A stretch of DNA of 64,000 nucleotides. Source: Mesobacillus jeotgali. Lineage in GTDB: Bacteria > Bacillota > Bacilli > Bacillales > Cytobacillaceae. Of this stretch, positions 33,394-41,029 are shown in pieces (the first letter of the stretch is position 1; each line of letters begins with the position of its first letter). A model generated the notes under the pieces. The model made no database searches. It was given only the letters and a program-made list of their open reading frames with translations, and had not been told where the DNA came from. The DNA lies in contig NZ_CP134494.1 in NCBI RefSeq assembly GCF_031759225.1, forward strand, positions 1,176,501 to 1,240,500, given 5' to 3'. The position numbers and the translations under genes were made by a program.

Positions 33394-34680
33394 ATGGCGA
33401 GAAAGATGGGTTTTTACGGTGTTATCGCCTATGTGCTTTATGGTTTTGCGGTTTACTGGTACTTATTTTACTTTGCAGATAGCAGCCTTCCATTTGAGTT
33501 CGAAGGTTCGAGAGCTGACCCTGCAACATTCTTGAATGGAAGGGAATTAATGTTGAGTGAGGAATACTCAAAAGTTAGGAATTTATTATTTTTCCTGTCG
33601 ACACCTTTTGAGTGGCTGTTTTACTTTTTGATCTTGCTCTTGGGGCTTTCAAAAGCTTTCAAGAAATGGGGAGAAGAAACGGCGAAGAATAAGTATGGCC
33701 AGACAGCGATTTATTTGATTTGGCTCACATTCTTTGCTTATATCGCGACCTTCCCGCTAAGTTACATCAGTTATACGCTGTCTAAGACCTATAATATATC
33801 GACGCAAACATTTGCTTCCTGGATGAAGGATGAGTTGATTGATTTCTGGATCAATTATGCGATGATGTTCGTGATTGTCATCGTCCTTTACTGGCTGATG
33901 AACAAGTTTAAGCAGTTCTGGTGGCTGTTTGCATGGATGCTGTCCGTTCCGTTCACATTGTTCATCATGTTCCTGCAGCCGGTAGTGATTGATCCGCTGT
34001 ACAATGATTTTTCCCCGCTGAAAAATAAAGAGCTGGAGTCTAAAATCCTGGAAATTGCGGGTGAGGCCAATATTCCCGCTGATCATGTATTTGAAGTGGA
34101 TATGGCTGAAAAAACCAATGTCCTGAATGCATATGTTACGGGAATTGGTTCCAATTCAAGAATCGTTCTTTGGGATACGACATTGAACAGATTGAACGAT
34201 GATCAAATTTTGTTCATAATGGCCCATGAAATGGCTCATTATGTGGAGAAACATTTATATATCGGGATCGCCGGCTACCTGGTTCTTTCTTTGTTCGGTC
34301 TGTACCTTGTCTCAAGATTGATGAACTGGGCAATCAAGCGATGGGGTAGGGAATTCAAGCTGGAGCATCCTGGCGACTTGAGGTCGTTCCCGCTGTTCTT
34401 GATGTTCCTCTCAATGATCATGTTTGCCTCAAGCCCGGTTTCCAATCTTGTCTCCCGCTACCAGGAAACAAGGGCTGACCGGTATGCGATCGAAATGACG
34501 GACAATACTGATGCAGCGATAACTGCCTTCCAGGAACTAACGAAGGCGGGACTGAGCCAGGTCAATCCCCCATGGCTGGTAAAGGTTTTCCGCTACGGAC
34601 ATCCAACCATGCTGGAACGGATTTCCCGACTTGAGGATTATGAAGTGAAGAAGAGAAATGAACAGGAAGACGAATATTGA
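33394..34680 (+). CDS. yhfN: M48 family membrane metalloprotease YhfN
   Basis: A 428-residue CAAX-prenyl-protease-like (Ste24 type) enzyme, close to B. subtilis YhfN in length. Several N-terminal membrane segments are followed by the zinc motif HEMAH (residues 278-282 in FIMAHEMAHYVEKH) and the third ligand in SRYQETRADRYAIEM. In bacteria such proteins take part in membrane-protein quality control; no prenylated substrate is expected. ATG 33394 is preceded by AAAGGGGGAGAAGCT; an earlier in-frame ATG has no site. Confidence 0.91.
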   Translation: MARKMGFYGVIAYVLYGFAVYWYLFYFADSSLPFEFEGSRADPATFLNGRELMLSEEYSKVRNLLFFLSTPFEWLFYFLILLLGLSKAFKKWGEETAKNKYGQTAIYLIWLTFFAYIATFPLSYISYTLSKTYNISTQTFASWMKDELIDFWINYAMMFVIVIVLYWLMNKFKQFWWLFAWMLSVPFTLFIMFLQPVVIDPLYNDFSPLKNKELESKILEIAGEANIPADHVFEVDMAEKTNVLNAYVTGIGSNSRIVLWDTTLNRLNDDQILFIMAHEMAHYVEKHLYIGIAGYLVLSLFGLYLVSRLMNWAIKRWGREFKLEHPGDLRSFPLFLMFLSMIMFASSPVSNLVSRYQETRADRYAIEMTDNTDAAITAFQELTKAGLSQVNPPWLVKVFRYGHPTMLERISRLEDYEVKKRNEQEDEY

Positions 34681-34694
34681 GCAAAGCTAAAACA

Positions 34695-34722
34695 AAAAGC
34701 CCTCGAACATGAGGGCTTTTTT
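34695..34722 (+). terminator. Terminator of yhfN
   Basis: AAAAGCCCTC (34695-34704) pairs perfectly with GAGGGCTTTT (34711-34720), with further T residues. Confidence 0.9.
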
Positions 34723-34754
34723 GAATTCAACAAAGCGATCAGCCTTATTTCGGA

Positions 34755-34784
34755 ATAATAAAATATCCCCTATATAGGGGATAT
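34755..34784 (-). terminator. Terminator of the IDEAL-domain gene
   Basis: ATATCCCC (34763-34770) pairs with GGGGATAT (34777-34784); the minus strand continues TTTATTAT. It is six bases after the stop at 34791. Confidence 0.75.
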
Positions 34785-34790
34785 CACTCA

Positions 34791-35027
34791 TCAAGTGCCA
34801 AATTGTTTGTTGAGATCCTTCAATTCTTCCGTCAAGGTTAAAAACAGGATTTTGTCTCGTTCATCGATTGCTTTATCAATTTTCGTCATCAATTTTTCTT
34901 TCTTGGTATTCAGCTGAATTTCGGAAATTAGCATGTCAACATACAGGTCCAGAACAAAAGATTCCTTGGCTTTAATGCGTTTCATCACGCTGGCCTTCAT
35001 GGTTTCAGAATACGATTTTTCTTTCAT
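34791..35027 (-). CDS. yhzC: IDEAL-domain protein (YhzC-like)
   Basis: A 78-residue charged, mostly helical protein. The C-terminal part, KIDKAIDERDKILFLTLTEELKDL (position about 49-72), matches the IDEAL domain found in small Bacillales proteins such as ComK-adjacent YhzC and YpiB. The domain is thought to mediate protein-protein contacts. It diverges from comK exactly as in B. subtilis. Start at 35027 is preceded by AAGAGGTGAGG. Confidence 0.82.
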   Translation of the reverse strand: MKEKSYSETMKASVMKRIKAKESFVLDLYVDMLISEIQLNTKKEKLMTKIDKAIDERDKILFLTLTEELKDLNKQFGT

Positions 35028-35085
35028 TTACCTCACCTCTTAGACCTTTTTTATATTATATGGATTATCGAAAAGATAATCAACT

Positions 35086-35150
35086 AAATTTTTATAATTT
35101 TTAGAAAATTTATATTCAGACATTAAATGTGGCTAAAAATAGAACTTTTT
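35086..35150. promoter_or_regulatory. AT-rich boxes upstream of comK, possible ComK autoregulation site
   Basis: Two AT-box-like blocks lie before comK: AAATTTTTATAATTTTTAG (35086-35104) and AAAAATAGAACTTTTT (35135-35150). ComK binds pairs of AAAA-N5-TTTT boxes and activates its own gene in B. subtilis. The matches are imperfect (the second has six bases between the A4 and T4 blocks). A -10-like TAAAAT is at about 35182. Confidence 0.4.
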
Positions 35151-35217
35151 ATGTAATTAAAGAAAATTAAAACACTTATGGTAAAATAGGGTATGAGGTA
35201 TACTAGGAGGTGAAGGA

Positions 35218-35790
35218 ATGACAGGAAGTACAAAGAACTTAGTAGAAGAGTACGAAATAAATCCTTTTACCATGATAATTATTCCTGAAGAATACGGCAG
35301 CAGGATTTACTCCAGGGTGATCGAGCTGGAGGAGGAGTATTTATCCCCATTCAGACCAATAGATGTCGTTAAGAAAAGCTGTAAATATTTTGGAAGCAGC
35401 TATGAAGGCAGGAAAGAGGGAACGAAACAGCTTACCGGGATCACCCATAAAACCCCCATCATCATCGACCCTATAAGCTCCATTTATTTCATGCCAACAA
35501 GCTCACCCACAAAACAGGATTGCATCTGGGTTTCACACGAGCATGTATTATTCCATAAGAAGGTGGATGCCCACAGTACACAGGTTACCTTCAGGAATAA
35601 GAAAACCCTGATACTTCCGGTATCCCATCATTCATTTGAAAACCAGGTGCTGAGGACATCCCTGCTTCGCACCAAATTCTTGCAGCGAATGAAAGAAACA
35701 GAACGTAAAGCGTTATATCTGCTCCATGGTCCGAAGTACAGTGACTCACAGGGGTATGGCAATCTCGTCAGTGAGGCATATAAAGACTGA
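35218..35790 (+). CDS. comK: Competence transcription factor ComK
   Basis: A 190-residue master regulator of genetic competence. Signatures of ComK: EYEINPFTMIIIPEEYGS at the N-terminus, KSCKYFGSSYEGRKEGTK, THKTPIIIDP, FMPTSSPTKQDCIWVSHEH and NKKTLILPVSHHSFENQVLR. The gene is intact and of normal length, so natural competence is possible in this organism. ATG 35218 has GGAGGTGAAGGA in front. It is followed by a strong terminator. Confidence 0.95.
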   Translation: MTGSTKNLVEEYEINPFTMIIIPEEYGSRIYSRVIELEEEYLSPFRPIDVVKKSCKYFGSSYEGRKEGTKQLTGITHKTPIIIDPISSIYFMPTSSPTKQDCIWVSHEHVLFHKKVDAHSTQVTFRNKKTLILPVSHHSFENQVLRTSLLRTKFLQRMKETERKALYLLHGPKYSDSQGYGNLVSEAYKD

Positions 35791-35791
35791 G

Positions 35792-35819
35792 GAATCCGGT
35801 TTTCAGCCGGATTCTTTTT
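35792..35819 (+). terminator. Terminator of comK
   Basis: GAATCCGG (35792-35799) pairs with CCGGATTC (35807-35814), followed by five T residues. The stem overlaps the 3' end of the converging gene at 35803. Confidence 0.88.
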
Positions 35820-36192
35820 GTTCTGCTGCCACTGTTTTGAACCGTTTGAAAAGATAATGGACCATCAGTTCCTGGACTTTGTTGCGTATTCGGGGATTGA
35901 AATAGTTATGCTGTTCTTCGTAGCCTTTGTAGATGAAGAGGAACATGGTGAAGGCGTCATCCCGTCTTACTTCTTCAACCTTAAGGTTATTCTTTTTGAG
36001 GTAGCTTTTCACGATGGAGAGTTCTTTCTGGACTGCTTTCATTGTTTCTTCGATTAGTTCCAAATAGGGCTTTTTTAATTTAAATGGACTATTTTCGACG
36101 ACAGAAAGATCCCGATTGAGCACGACCAGTACCATCGGCAAATAGATGGCCTGCTCCATAATATCGCGGTCTTTTTCAGGAATCCTTGTCAT
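35803..36192 (-). CDS. Conserved hypothetical protein, YhjD-like
   Basis: A 129-residue protein without membrane segments, mostly helical (LIEETMKAVQKELSIVKSYLKKNN). The strongest features are AIYLPMVLVVLNRDL near the N-terminus and DDAFTMFLFIYKGYEEQHNYFNPRIRNKV near the C-terminus. Its place between comK and yhjE suggests B. subtilis YhjD, which I recall as similar, so I leave the symbol open. The ATG at 36192 has AAGGGA upstream; the longer frame to 36306 has no site. The function is unknown. Confidence 0.72.
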   Translation of the reverse strand: MTRIPEKDRDIMEQAIYLPMVLVVLNRDLSVVENSPFKLKKPYLELIEETMKAVQKELSIVKSYLKKNNLKVEEVRRDDAFTMFLFIYKGYEEQHNYFNPRIRNKVQELMVHYLFKRFKTVAAEQKESG

Positions 36193-36438
36193 TTTGCTCT
36201 GTCCCTTCAATTTAAAATAAGAACATTTGTTCGTAATTATCGTACCGGATTTTGAAGAGGATTTCAAGAGGATAAAAAAATTACTCCTACCTATCATCTT
36301 CTCCAAAACAAAAGGAAAATTGCAGTAATGGTGTGTAGTCGGTTTTTTTCGGAAAAAGATATCGATAAAAGCAGGAGATTTATTTCTGTTATCGAAATAT
36401 AAAGTGAATAATTTAACTTTGGAAGGATGGCTCCCGTG

Positions 36439-38421
36439 ATGGAAAAAAGATTTATTAAAGCAGAGGATTTATTTGAATTAAAGTCCGTTACTGACCCTCA
36501 GTTTTCTCCTGATGGAAAGAAGTGTGTGTTTGTTCAGACAGAGATGCTGGAGAGCAAGAATGATTATGCATCTAATTTATACATAATTGACATTGAAGGA
36601 GGCGGAGAGCCGAAGCAATGGACATATGGTGAATACCGCAACCATTCTCCGAGATGGTCACCGGATGGATCGAAACTGGCTTTCGTTTCAAACCGCAGCG
36701 GCAAGAACCAGATTTTTGTTCTCGATGCTGCAGGCGGGGAGGCGAAGCAGGCAACCGATTTCAGAAATGGTGCCAATGGTCCAGTCTGGTCTCCGGATGG
36801 ATCTCGGATCGCCTGTTCCGTATCCTTGAAGAGTGACGAGGATTTGCTTGAAAAAGCAGAAGAAAAGAAGGACGACAAAAAGCTGGAACCTTTCGTAGCT
36901 GAGGAAATGAAGTATAAATCAGACGCAGCTGGCTTCTGGGATGGAAAGTATAAACAGACTGTCATTGTGAACCTTGCAGACGGCAAGGCAGAATCAGTGG
37001 CAAAAGGCGAAGTAGACTATCATCTGCAATGCTGGTCTCCTGATGGCAAAAGCCTTGTATTATCGGCTGATGAGACATCTGAACGCGATTTCTCATTTAA
37101 AAGTGATTTGTGGCTGATGGACATTGAGACAGGAAATAAAACGAAGCTGACGAATGGTACAGGCTACTTCGGGAATGCTGTATTTTCACCTGACGGAAAA
37201 TACCTTGGCTATACGGGACATGAGAGAGAGTTTGAGAATGCAACACTAACTCAGCTTTGGGTACAGGACCTCCAGACTGGCAGCATCCAATGTGTCACGG
37301 AGAACATGGATATTCTTGTTGGAGACGCTGTTGCCGCAGACTTCCAGCAGGGCGCTAATAGTCCTGGATTGATCTGGGGCGAAGATGGCAGGAGCTTTTA
37401 TTTTCTTGCAAGTGACCAGGGCAACACGGTTTTATACTTTGGAAACCTTGATGGCGAAGTGTATCCGGCACTTCTTGACCAGCAGCATATTTATGGGTAC
37501 ACTCTTGACGGCAAAAACCAGAGAATCATTGCGGCCATCAGCAATCCAGTGCTGCCGGGAGAATTGTTCCAGCTTGAAGTCACCACTGGTGAGATGAAGC
37601 AGCTGACCTCTGTGAATGAAAAGGTATTGGAGTCAGTCACTTTATCGAAGCCTGAGCAAATTTCTTTCGAAGCAAGTGATGGTACCCCGCTTCATGGCTG
37701 GATCATGAAGCCTGCTGGATATGAAGAAGGAAAGAAATATCCACTGATTCTTGAAATTCACGGGGGACCACACGCTATGTATGCAAACTCGTATTTCAAT
37801 GAATTCCAGGTCTTGGCTGCTGAAGGCTACGGTGTCCTTTATATCAATCCGCGAGGCAGCCATGGGTATGGACAGCAATTCGTCAATGCCGTTCGTGGCG
37901 ATTATGGCGGCGGGGACTATCAGGATGTGATGGACGCTGTCGATTATGCTCAGGAAAATTACGATTTCATTGACAAGGAACGATTGGGAGTGACCGGCGG
38001 GAGCTATGGCGGATTCATGACAAACTGGATTGTCGGTCATACGGACAGATTCAAGGCAGCCGTCACGCAACGTTCAATTTCAAACTGGATCAGCTTCTAT
38101 GGTGTCAGTGACATCGGCTACTATTTTACAGAGTGGCAGATTCAGGCTGACCTCAGCGACTTGGAAACATTGTGGAAGCATTCACCTATCGCCTATGTGG
38201 ATAAAATCAATACACCATTATTGATCCTTCACAGCGAAAAGGACTATCGCTGCCCGATTGAACAGGCAGAGCAGCTTTTCATTGCCTTGAAGAGACAGGG
38301 GAAGGAAACGAAGTTCATCCGATTCCCTGAATCGAACCATGAGCTCTCAAGAAGCGGAAAGCCTAATCTGCGACTCAGCAGGCTGGCGTCCATAGTTGAT
38401 TGGTTCAATAGCCATCTGTAA
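36439..38421 (+). CDS. S9 family acylaminoacyl-peptidase-like serine peptidase (YuxL type)
   Basis: A prolyl-oligopeptidase-family enzyme of about 660 residues. The N-terminal two thirds are a beta-propeller made of repeated WSPDG/FSPDG blades (for example RWSPDGSKLAFVSN, VWSPDGSRIA, FSPDGKYLGYTG). The C-terminal hydrolase has the oxyanion region HGGPHAMY, nucleophile Ser in GVTGGSYGGFMTNW, Asp in HSEKDYRCP and His in SNHELSRSG. It probably cleaves short peptides in the cytoplasm. The start is ATG 36439 or GTG 36436, since the GGAAGG at 36421-36426 abuts the ATG at 36427. It resembles B. subtilis YuxL. Confidence 0.9.
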   Translation: MEKRFIKAEDLFELKSVTDPQFSPDGKKCVFVQTEMLESKNDYASNLYIIDIEGGGEPKQWTYGEYRNHSPRWSPDGSKLAFVSNRSGKNQIFVLDAAGGEAKQATDFRNGANGPVWSPDGSRIACSVSLKSDEDLLEKAEEKKDDKKLEPFVAEEMKYKSDAAGFWDGKYKQTVIVNLADGKAESVAKGEVDYHLQCWSPDGKSLVLSADETSERDFSFKSDLWLMDIETGNKTKLTNGTGYFGNAVFSPDGKYLGYTGHEREFENATLTQLWVQDLQTGSIQCVTENMDILVGDAVAADFQQGANSPGLIWGEDGRSFYFLASDQGNTVLYFGNLDGEVYPALLDQQHIYGYTLDGKNQRIIAAISNPVLPGELFQLEVTTGEMKQLTSVNEKVLESVTLSKPEQISFEASDGTPLHGWIMKPAGYEEGKKYPLILEIHGGPHAMYANSYFNEFQVLAAEGYGVLYINPRGSHGYGQQFVNAVRGDYGGGDYQDVMDAVDYAQENYDFIDKERLGVTGGSYGGFMTNWIVGHTDRFKAAVTQRSISNWISFYGVSDIGYYFTEWQIQADLSDLETLWKHSPIAYVDKINTPLLILHSEKDYRCPIEQAEQLFIALKRQGKETKFIRFPESNHELSRSGKPNLRLSRLASIVDWFNSHL

Positions 38422-38437
38422 AATAAACGAATGACTG

Positions 38438-38469
38438 CCCGCGGCATGTGATATGCCGCGGGTTTATTT
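38438..38469 (+). terminator. Terminator of the S9 peptidase gene
   Basis: CCCGCGGCAT (38438-38447) pairs perfectly with ATGCCGCGGG (38453-38462), followed by TTTATTTTT. Confidence 0.9.
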
Positions 38470-38656
38470 TTGAAAAATTCTCCAGATAAGTTTAAGGTTA
38501 TAGGTAAAGAAGGAAAATAGTAATAAAGTGTTGCTTATGAATCAATGTTGGTAACAACTAACCTGTCATGAATTAAAACATTGCAAAAGCAACAACTTAA
38601 CAAAAAGGACTTAATAAAAGTCAGTTCAATATCTTTAAAGCGGAAGGAACTTTCAT

Positions 38657-39595
38657 ATGAGATCTGAACGGCATCAGCATAAAAAGAAAAGAAAAAGAAT
38701 AAGATGGTCCAGCATTTTTCTGCTGCTGTTCCTGTTGGTCGGAGCCGTTGCGCTGTATTCCTACATGCAATTCCGTTCTGGCGTAAATGATTCGGAAAGG
38801 GCGGGTGAGGAAAACAAGCAGGAATACCATTTTAATGGCGAGAGTGACCGCAATGGCCTCACGAATATCCTGCTGATTGGCAGTGACGCGAGAGGAGAGG
38901 AAAATTCAAGGGCTGATACAATCATGATTGCCAGCTATAATCCAGATACGGAGTCTTATAAGTTGACTTCAATCATGAGGGATACGTATGTGGAGATCCC
39001 GGGACACGGAAAAAATAAAATCAATGCTGCGTTTGCGCTTGGGGGCCCGGAGCTATTACGGCAGACAATTAAGGAAAACTTTGATGTCAGCCTTCAATAT
39101 TATTCAATCGTCGATTTTGAGGGGTTCGTCCGCCTGATTGATGAAGCATTCCCGGAAGGTGTTGAAGTCGACGTTGAAAAGAGAATGTCCGAGGGGATAG
39201 GTGTCACACTCGAACCAGGCGTTCAGCGACTGGATGGGAAGCATCTTCTTGGGTATGTCCGATTCCGCCAGGATGCAGTCGGTGATTTTGGCCGTGTTGA
39301 ACGCCAGCAAAATGTCATAAAGGAAGTCGGCAAGCAATTCGCCAGTATCCAGACTTTGCCGAAGCTCCCTAAGTTGGTGGGAGTTCTTACTCCGTTTGTC
39401 AATACCAATATGGATACAGGCGATATCTTATTTATGGGAAAAGGGCTGCTCTCCAAGGATAATCGGAATATCGAAACAATGAGGATACCCGTTGAAGGTT
39501 CATTCGAAAATCAGAGGGTGAGCGGTGCAGGTGCTGTCCTCGTGATAAACAAGGAAGAGAATAGGAACGCGCTGGAACAATTTTTAACTCAGTAG
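38657..39595 (+). CDS. LytR-CpsA-Psr (LCP) family cell-wall glycopolymer ligase
   Basis: A 312-residue membrane-anchored protein. A basic N-terminus and one membrane segment (WSSIFLLLFLLVGAVALYSY) precede the extracellular LCP domain, with NILLIGSDARGEENSRADTIMIASYNP, the pyrophosphate-binding Arg in SIMRDTYVEIPGHG, KINAAFALGGPELL and YVRFRQDAVGDFGRVERQQ. LCP enzymes attach wall teichoic acid or other anionic polymers to peptidoglycan. B. subtilis has several paralogues, so I give no symbol. The ATG at 38657 has GGAAGGA upstream. Confidence 0.92.
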   Translation: MRSERHQHKKKRKRIRWSSIFLLLFLLVGAVALYSYMQFRSGVNDSERAGEENKQEYHFNGESDRNGLTNILLIGSDARGEENSRADTIMIASYNPDTESYKLTSIMRDTYVEIPGHGKNKINAAFALGGPELLRQTIKENFDVSLQYYSIVDFEGFVRLIDEAFPEGVEVDVEKRMSEGIGVTLEPGVQRLDGKHLLGYVRFRQDAVGDFGRVERQQNVIKEVGKQFASIQTLPKLPKLVGVLTPFVNTNMDTGDILFMGKGLLSKDNRNIETMRIPVEGSFENQRVSGAGAVLVINKEENRNALEQFLTQ

Positions 39596-39726
39596 CTGGC
39601 TTGGCTAAAAACTCCCCAAAATAAAAATAGAGGTGTACAATTATCTCTAAGAGGTAAAAAGGATAAGGGGATCAGAACTTTGACTCAGTGTTCTGATTTC
39701 CGAGTTGTTTGGACAAGGAGATTTCA

Positions 39727-40344
39727 ATGGATGTTGAATTGATGAAAGAATGGTTTACAATCGAAAACATTATGGATTTGCTCAGCCAATACCGTTCATT
39801 TGGGCCGATTCCCGGAATCCTTCTGCCCATGCTTGAGGCATTTTTGCCGTTCCTGCCATTGTTCTTATTTGTCATGGCGAATGCGAATGCGTTTGGGCTG
39901 TGGCTTGGGTTTCTTTTTTCCTGGATTGGAGCAGTTCTCGGTGCCCTGCTCGTTTTCTTGATCTTTCGCAGGTATGGCCAGGGACGGATCCTCAGGTTTT
40001 TGCAGCGCCACCCCAAAGTCCAGAAGGGAATGAATTGGATAGAGCGCCACGGGTTTGGCCCGATATTCCTGATGCTTTGCTTTCCTTTTACTCCATCTGC
40101 CCTCGTCAATATTGTTGCCGGTCTTTCAAAAATCAGCATGGCTCAATATATGCTTGCAGTGATAACAGGGAAAATGGTCATGATTTTCACCATCAGTTTC
40201 GTAGGATATGATATTCGTTCATTGATCACCAATCCGGCGCGAACTGCAATCGTTCTCGCAGTAATTGCCATTCTGTGGTATATCGGCAAAAGAATTGAAG
40301 TAAAAATGAATATGAGTGTTGGAAAAGACGATAATGACAGATAG
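39727..40344 (+). CDS. yhjE: TVP38/TMEM64 family membrane protein YhjE
   Basis: A 205-residue membrane protein of the DedA/VTT superfamily. Visible motifs are FGPIPGILLPMLEAFLPFLPLF, FSWIGAVLGALLVFLIFRRYG and HGFGPIFLMLCFPFTPSALVN, the re-entrant-loop signature of the family. The role is thought to be lipid or lipid-carrier movement in the membrane. It lies directly before sipV as in B. subtilis, where YhjE has about 207 residues. ATG 39727 has AAGGAG six bases upstream. Confidence 0.88.
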   Translation: MDVELMKEWFTIENIMDLLSQYRSFGPIPGILLPMLEAFLPFLPLFLFVMANANAFGLWLGFLFSWIGAVLGALLVFLIFRRYGQGRILRFLQRHPKVQKGMNWIERHGFGPIFLMLCFPFTPSALVNIVAGLSKISMAQYMLAVITGKMVMIFTISFVGYDIRSLITNPARTAIVLAVIAILWYIGKRIEVKMNMSVGKDDNDR

Positions 40345-40371
40345 CAGGATAACAGGTGGTGAAGGAAGTCG

Positions 40372-40926
40372 ATGAGAGAAGTCGTGAAAAGGGAAGGCCT
40401 CGAATGGATCAAGGCTTTTGCTCTCGGAATGATCATTTTTATCTTTATCAGGATTTTCTTTTTTTCCAATTATGTGGTTGAAGGGGAATCTATGCTTCCT
40501 ACACTGGAAGACGGGAATAAAGTCGTTGTCAATAAGCTGGGATACGAGACCGAAGATCTTGAAAGGTTTGACGTGATTGTCTTCCATGCGAATGAGGAAG
40601 AAGACTTTGTAAAGAGGGTCATCGGCCTGCCGGGGGATAAAGTTGAATACCGGGAGGATATGTTATTCATCAATGGCAAAAAGGTGGAGGAACCATTTTT
40701 GAAGCAGTATCGCGAGCAATCCCCCGTGGGCTACTTGACTGGCGATTTTACACTCCAGGATTTGACCGGGATTGAAAGAGTGCCAGAAGGAAAATTGTTT
40801 GTCCTAGGCGATAACCGCCTTGGAAGCTGGGACAGCAGGCAGTTTGGTTTCATTTCAGAAAATCAGGTCGTTGGCAAGGTCAATCTTAGATACTGGCCGC
40901 TCGAGGAAATGGATGTATCGTTCTGA
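40372..40926 (+). CDS. sipV: Type I signal peptidase SipV
   Basis: A 184-residue membrane-bound signal peptidase. One N-terminal membrane segment (AFALGMIIFIFIRIFFF) is followed by the catalytic Ser in VEGESMLPTLEDG (S40), the general-base Lys in EEDFVKRVIGLPGDKVEY (K81) and the box E motif VLGDNRLGSWDSRQFG. It cleaves signal peptides of secreted proteins. The gene starts 27 bases after yhjE, so they likely share a transcript, as in B. subtilis. Confidence 0.93.
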   Translation: MREVVKREGLEWIKAFALGMIIFIFIRIFFFSNYVVEGESMLPTLEDGNKVVVNKLGYETEDLERFDVIVFHANEEEDFVKRVIGLPGDKVEYREDMLFINGKKVEEPFLKQYREQSPVGYLTGDFTLQDLTGIERVPEGKLFVLGDNRLGSWDSRQFGFISENQVVGKVNLRYWPLEEMDVSF

Positions 40927-40945
40927 ACATACATATAGAGAAGTG

Positions 40946-40977
40946 AAAGACTCGTCATTTTTCGAGTCTTTTTTTAT
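40946..40977 (+). terminator. Terminator of yhjE-sipV
   Basis: AAAGACTCG (40946-40954) pairs with CGAGTCTTT (40963-40971), followed by a T-run. It separates the conserved backbone from the accessory block. Confidence 0.88.
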
Positions 40978-41029
40978 TTCGTTCATGTTAGACTTAAAGC
41001 ACCATTCTAAAAAACAGGGCGGAGATTAC

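Noticed and set aside
40975-41029. Third SARP-type site in front of the regulator gene
   Set aside because: CATTCTAAAAA resembles the -10 part of the two promoters, but the TGTAACT direct repeat is absent, so autoregulation through the same box is not supported.
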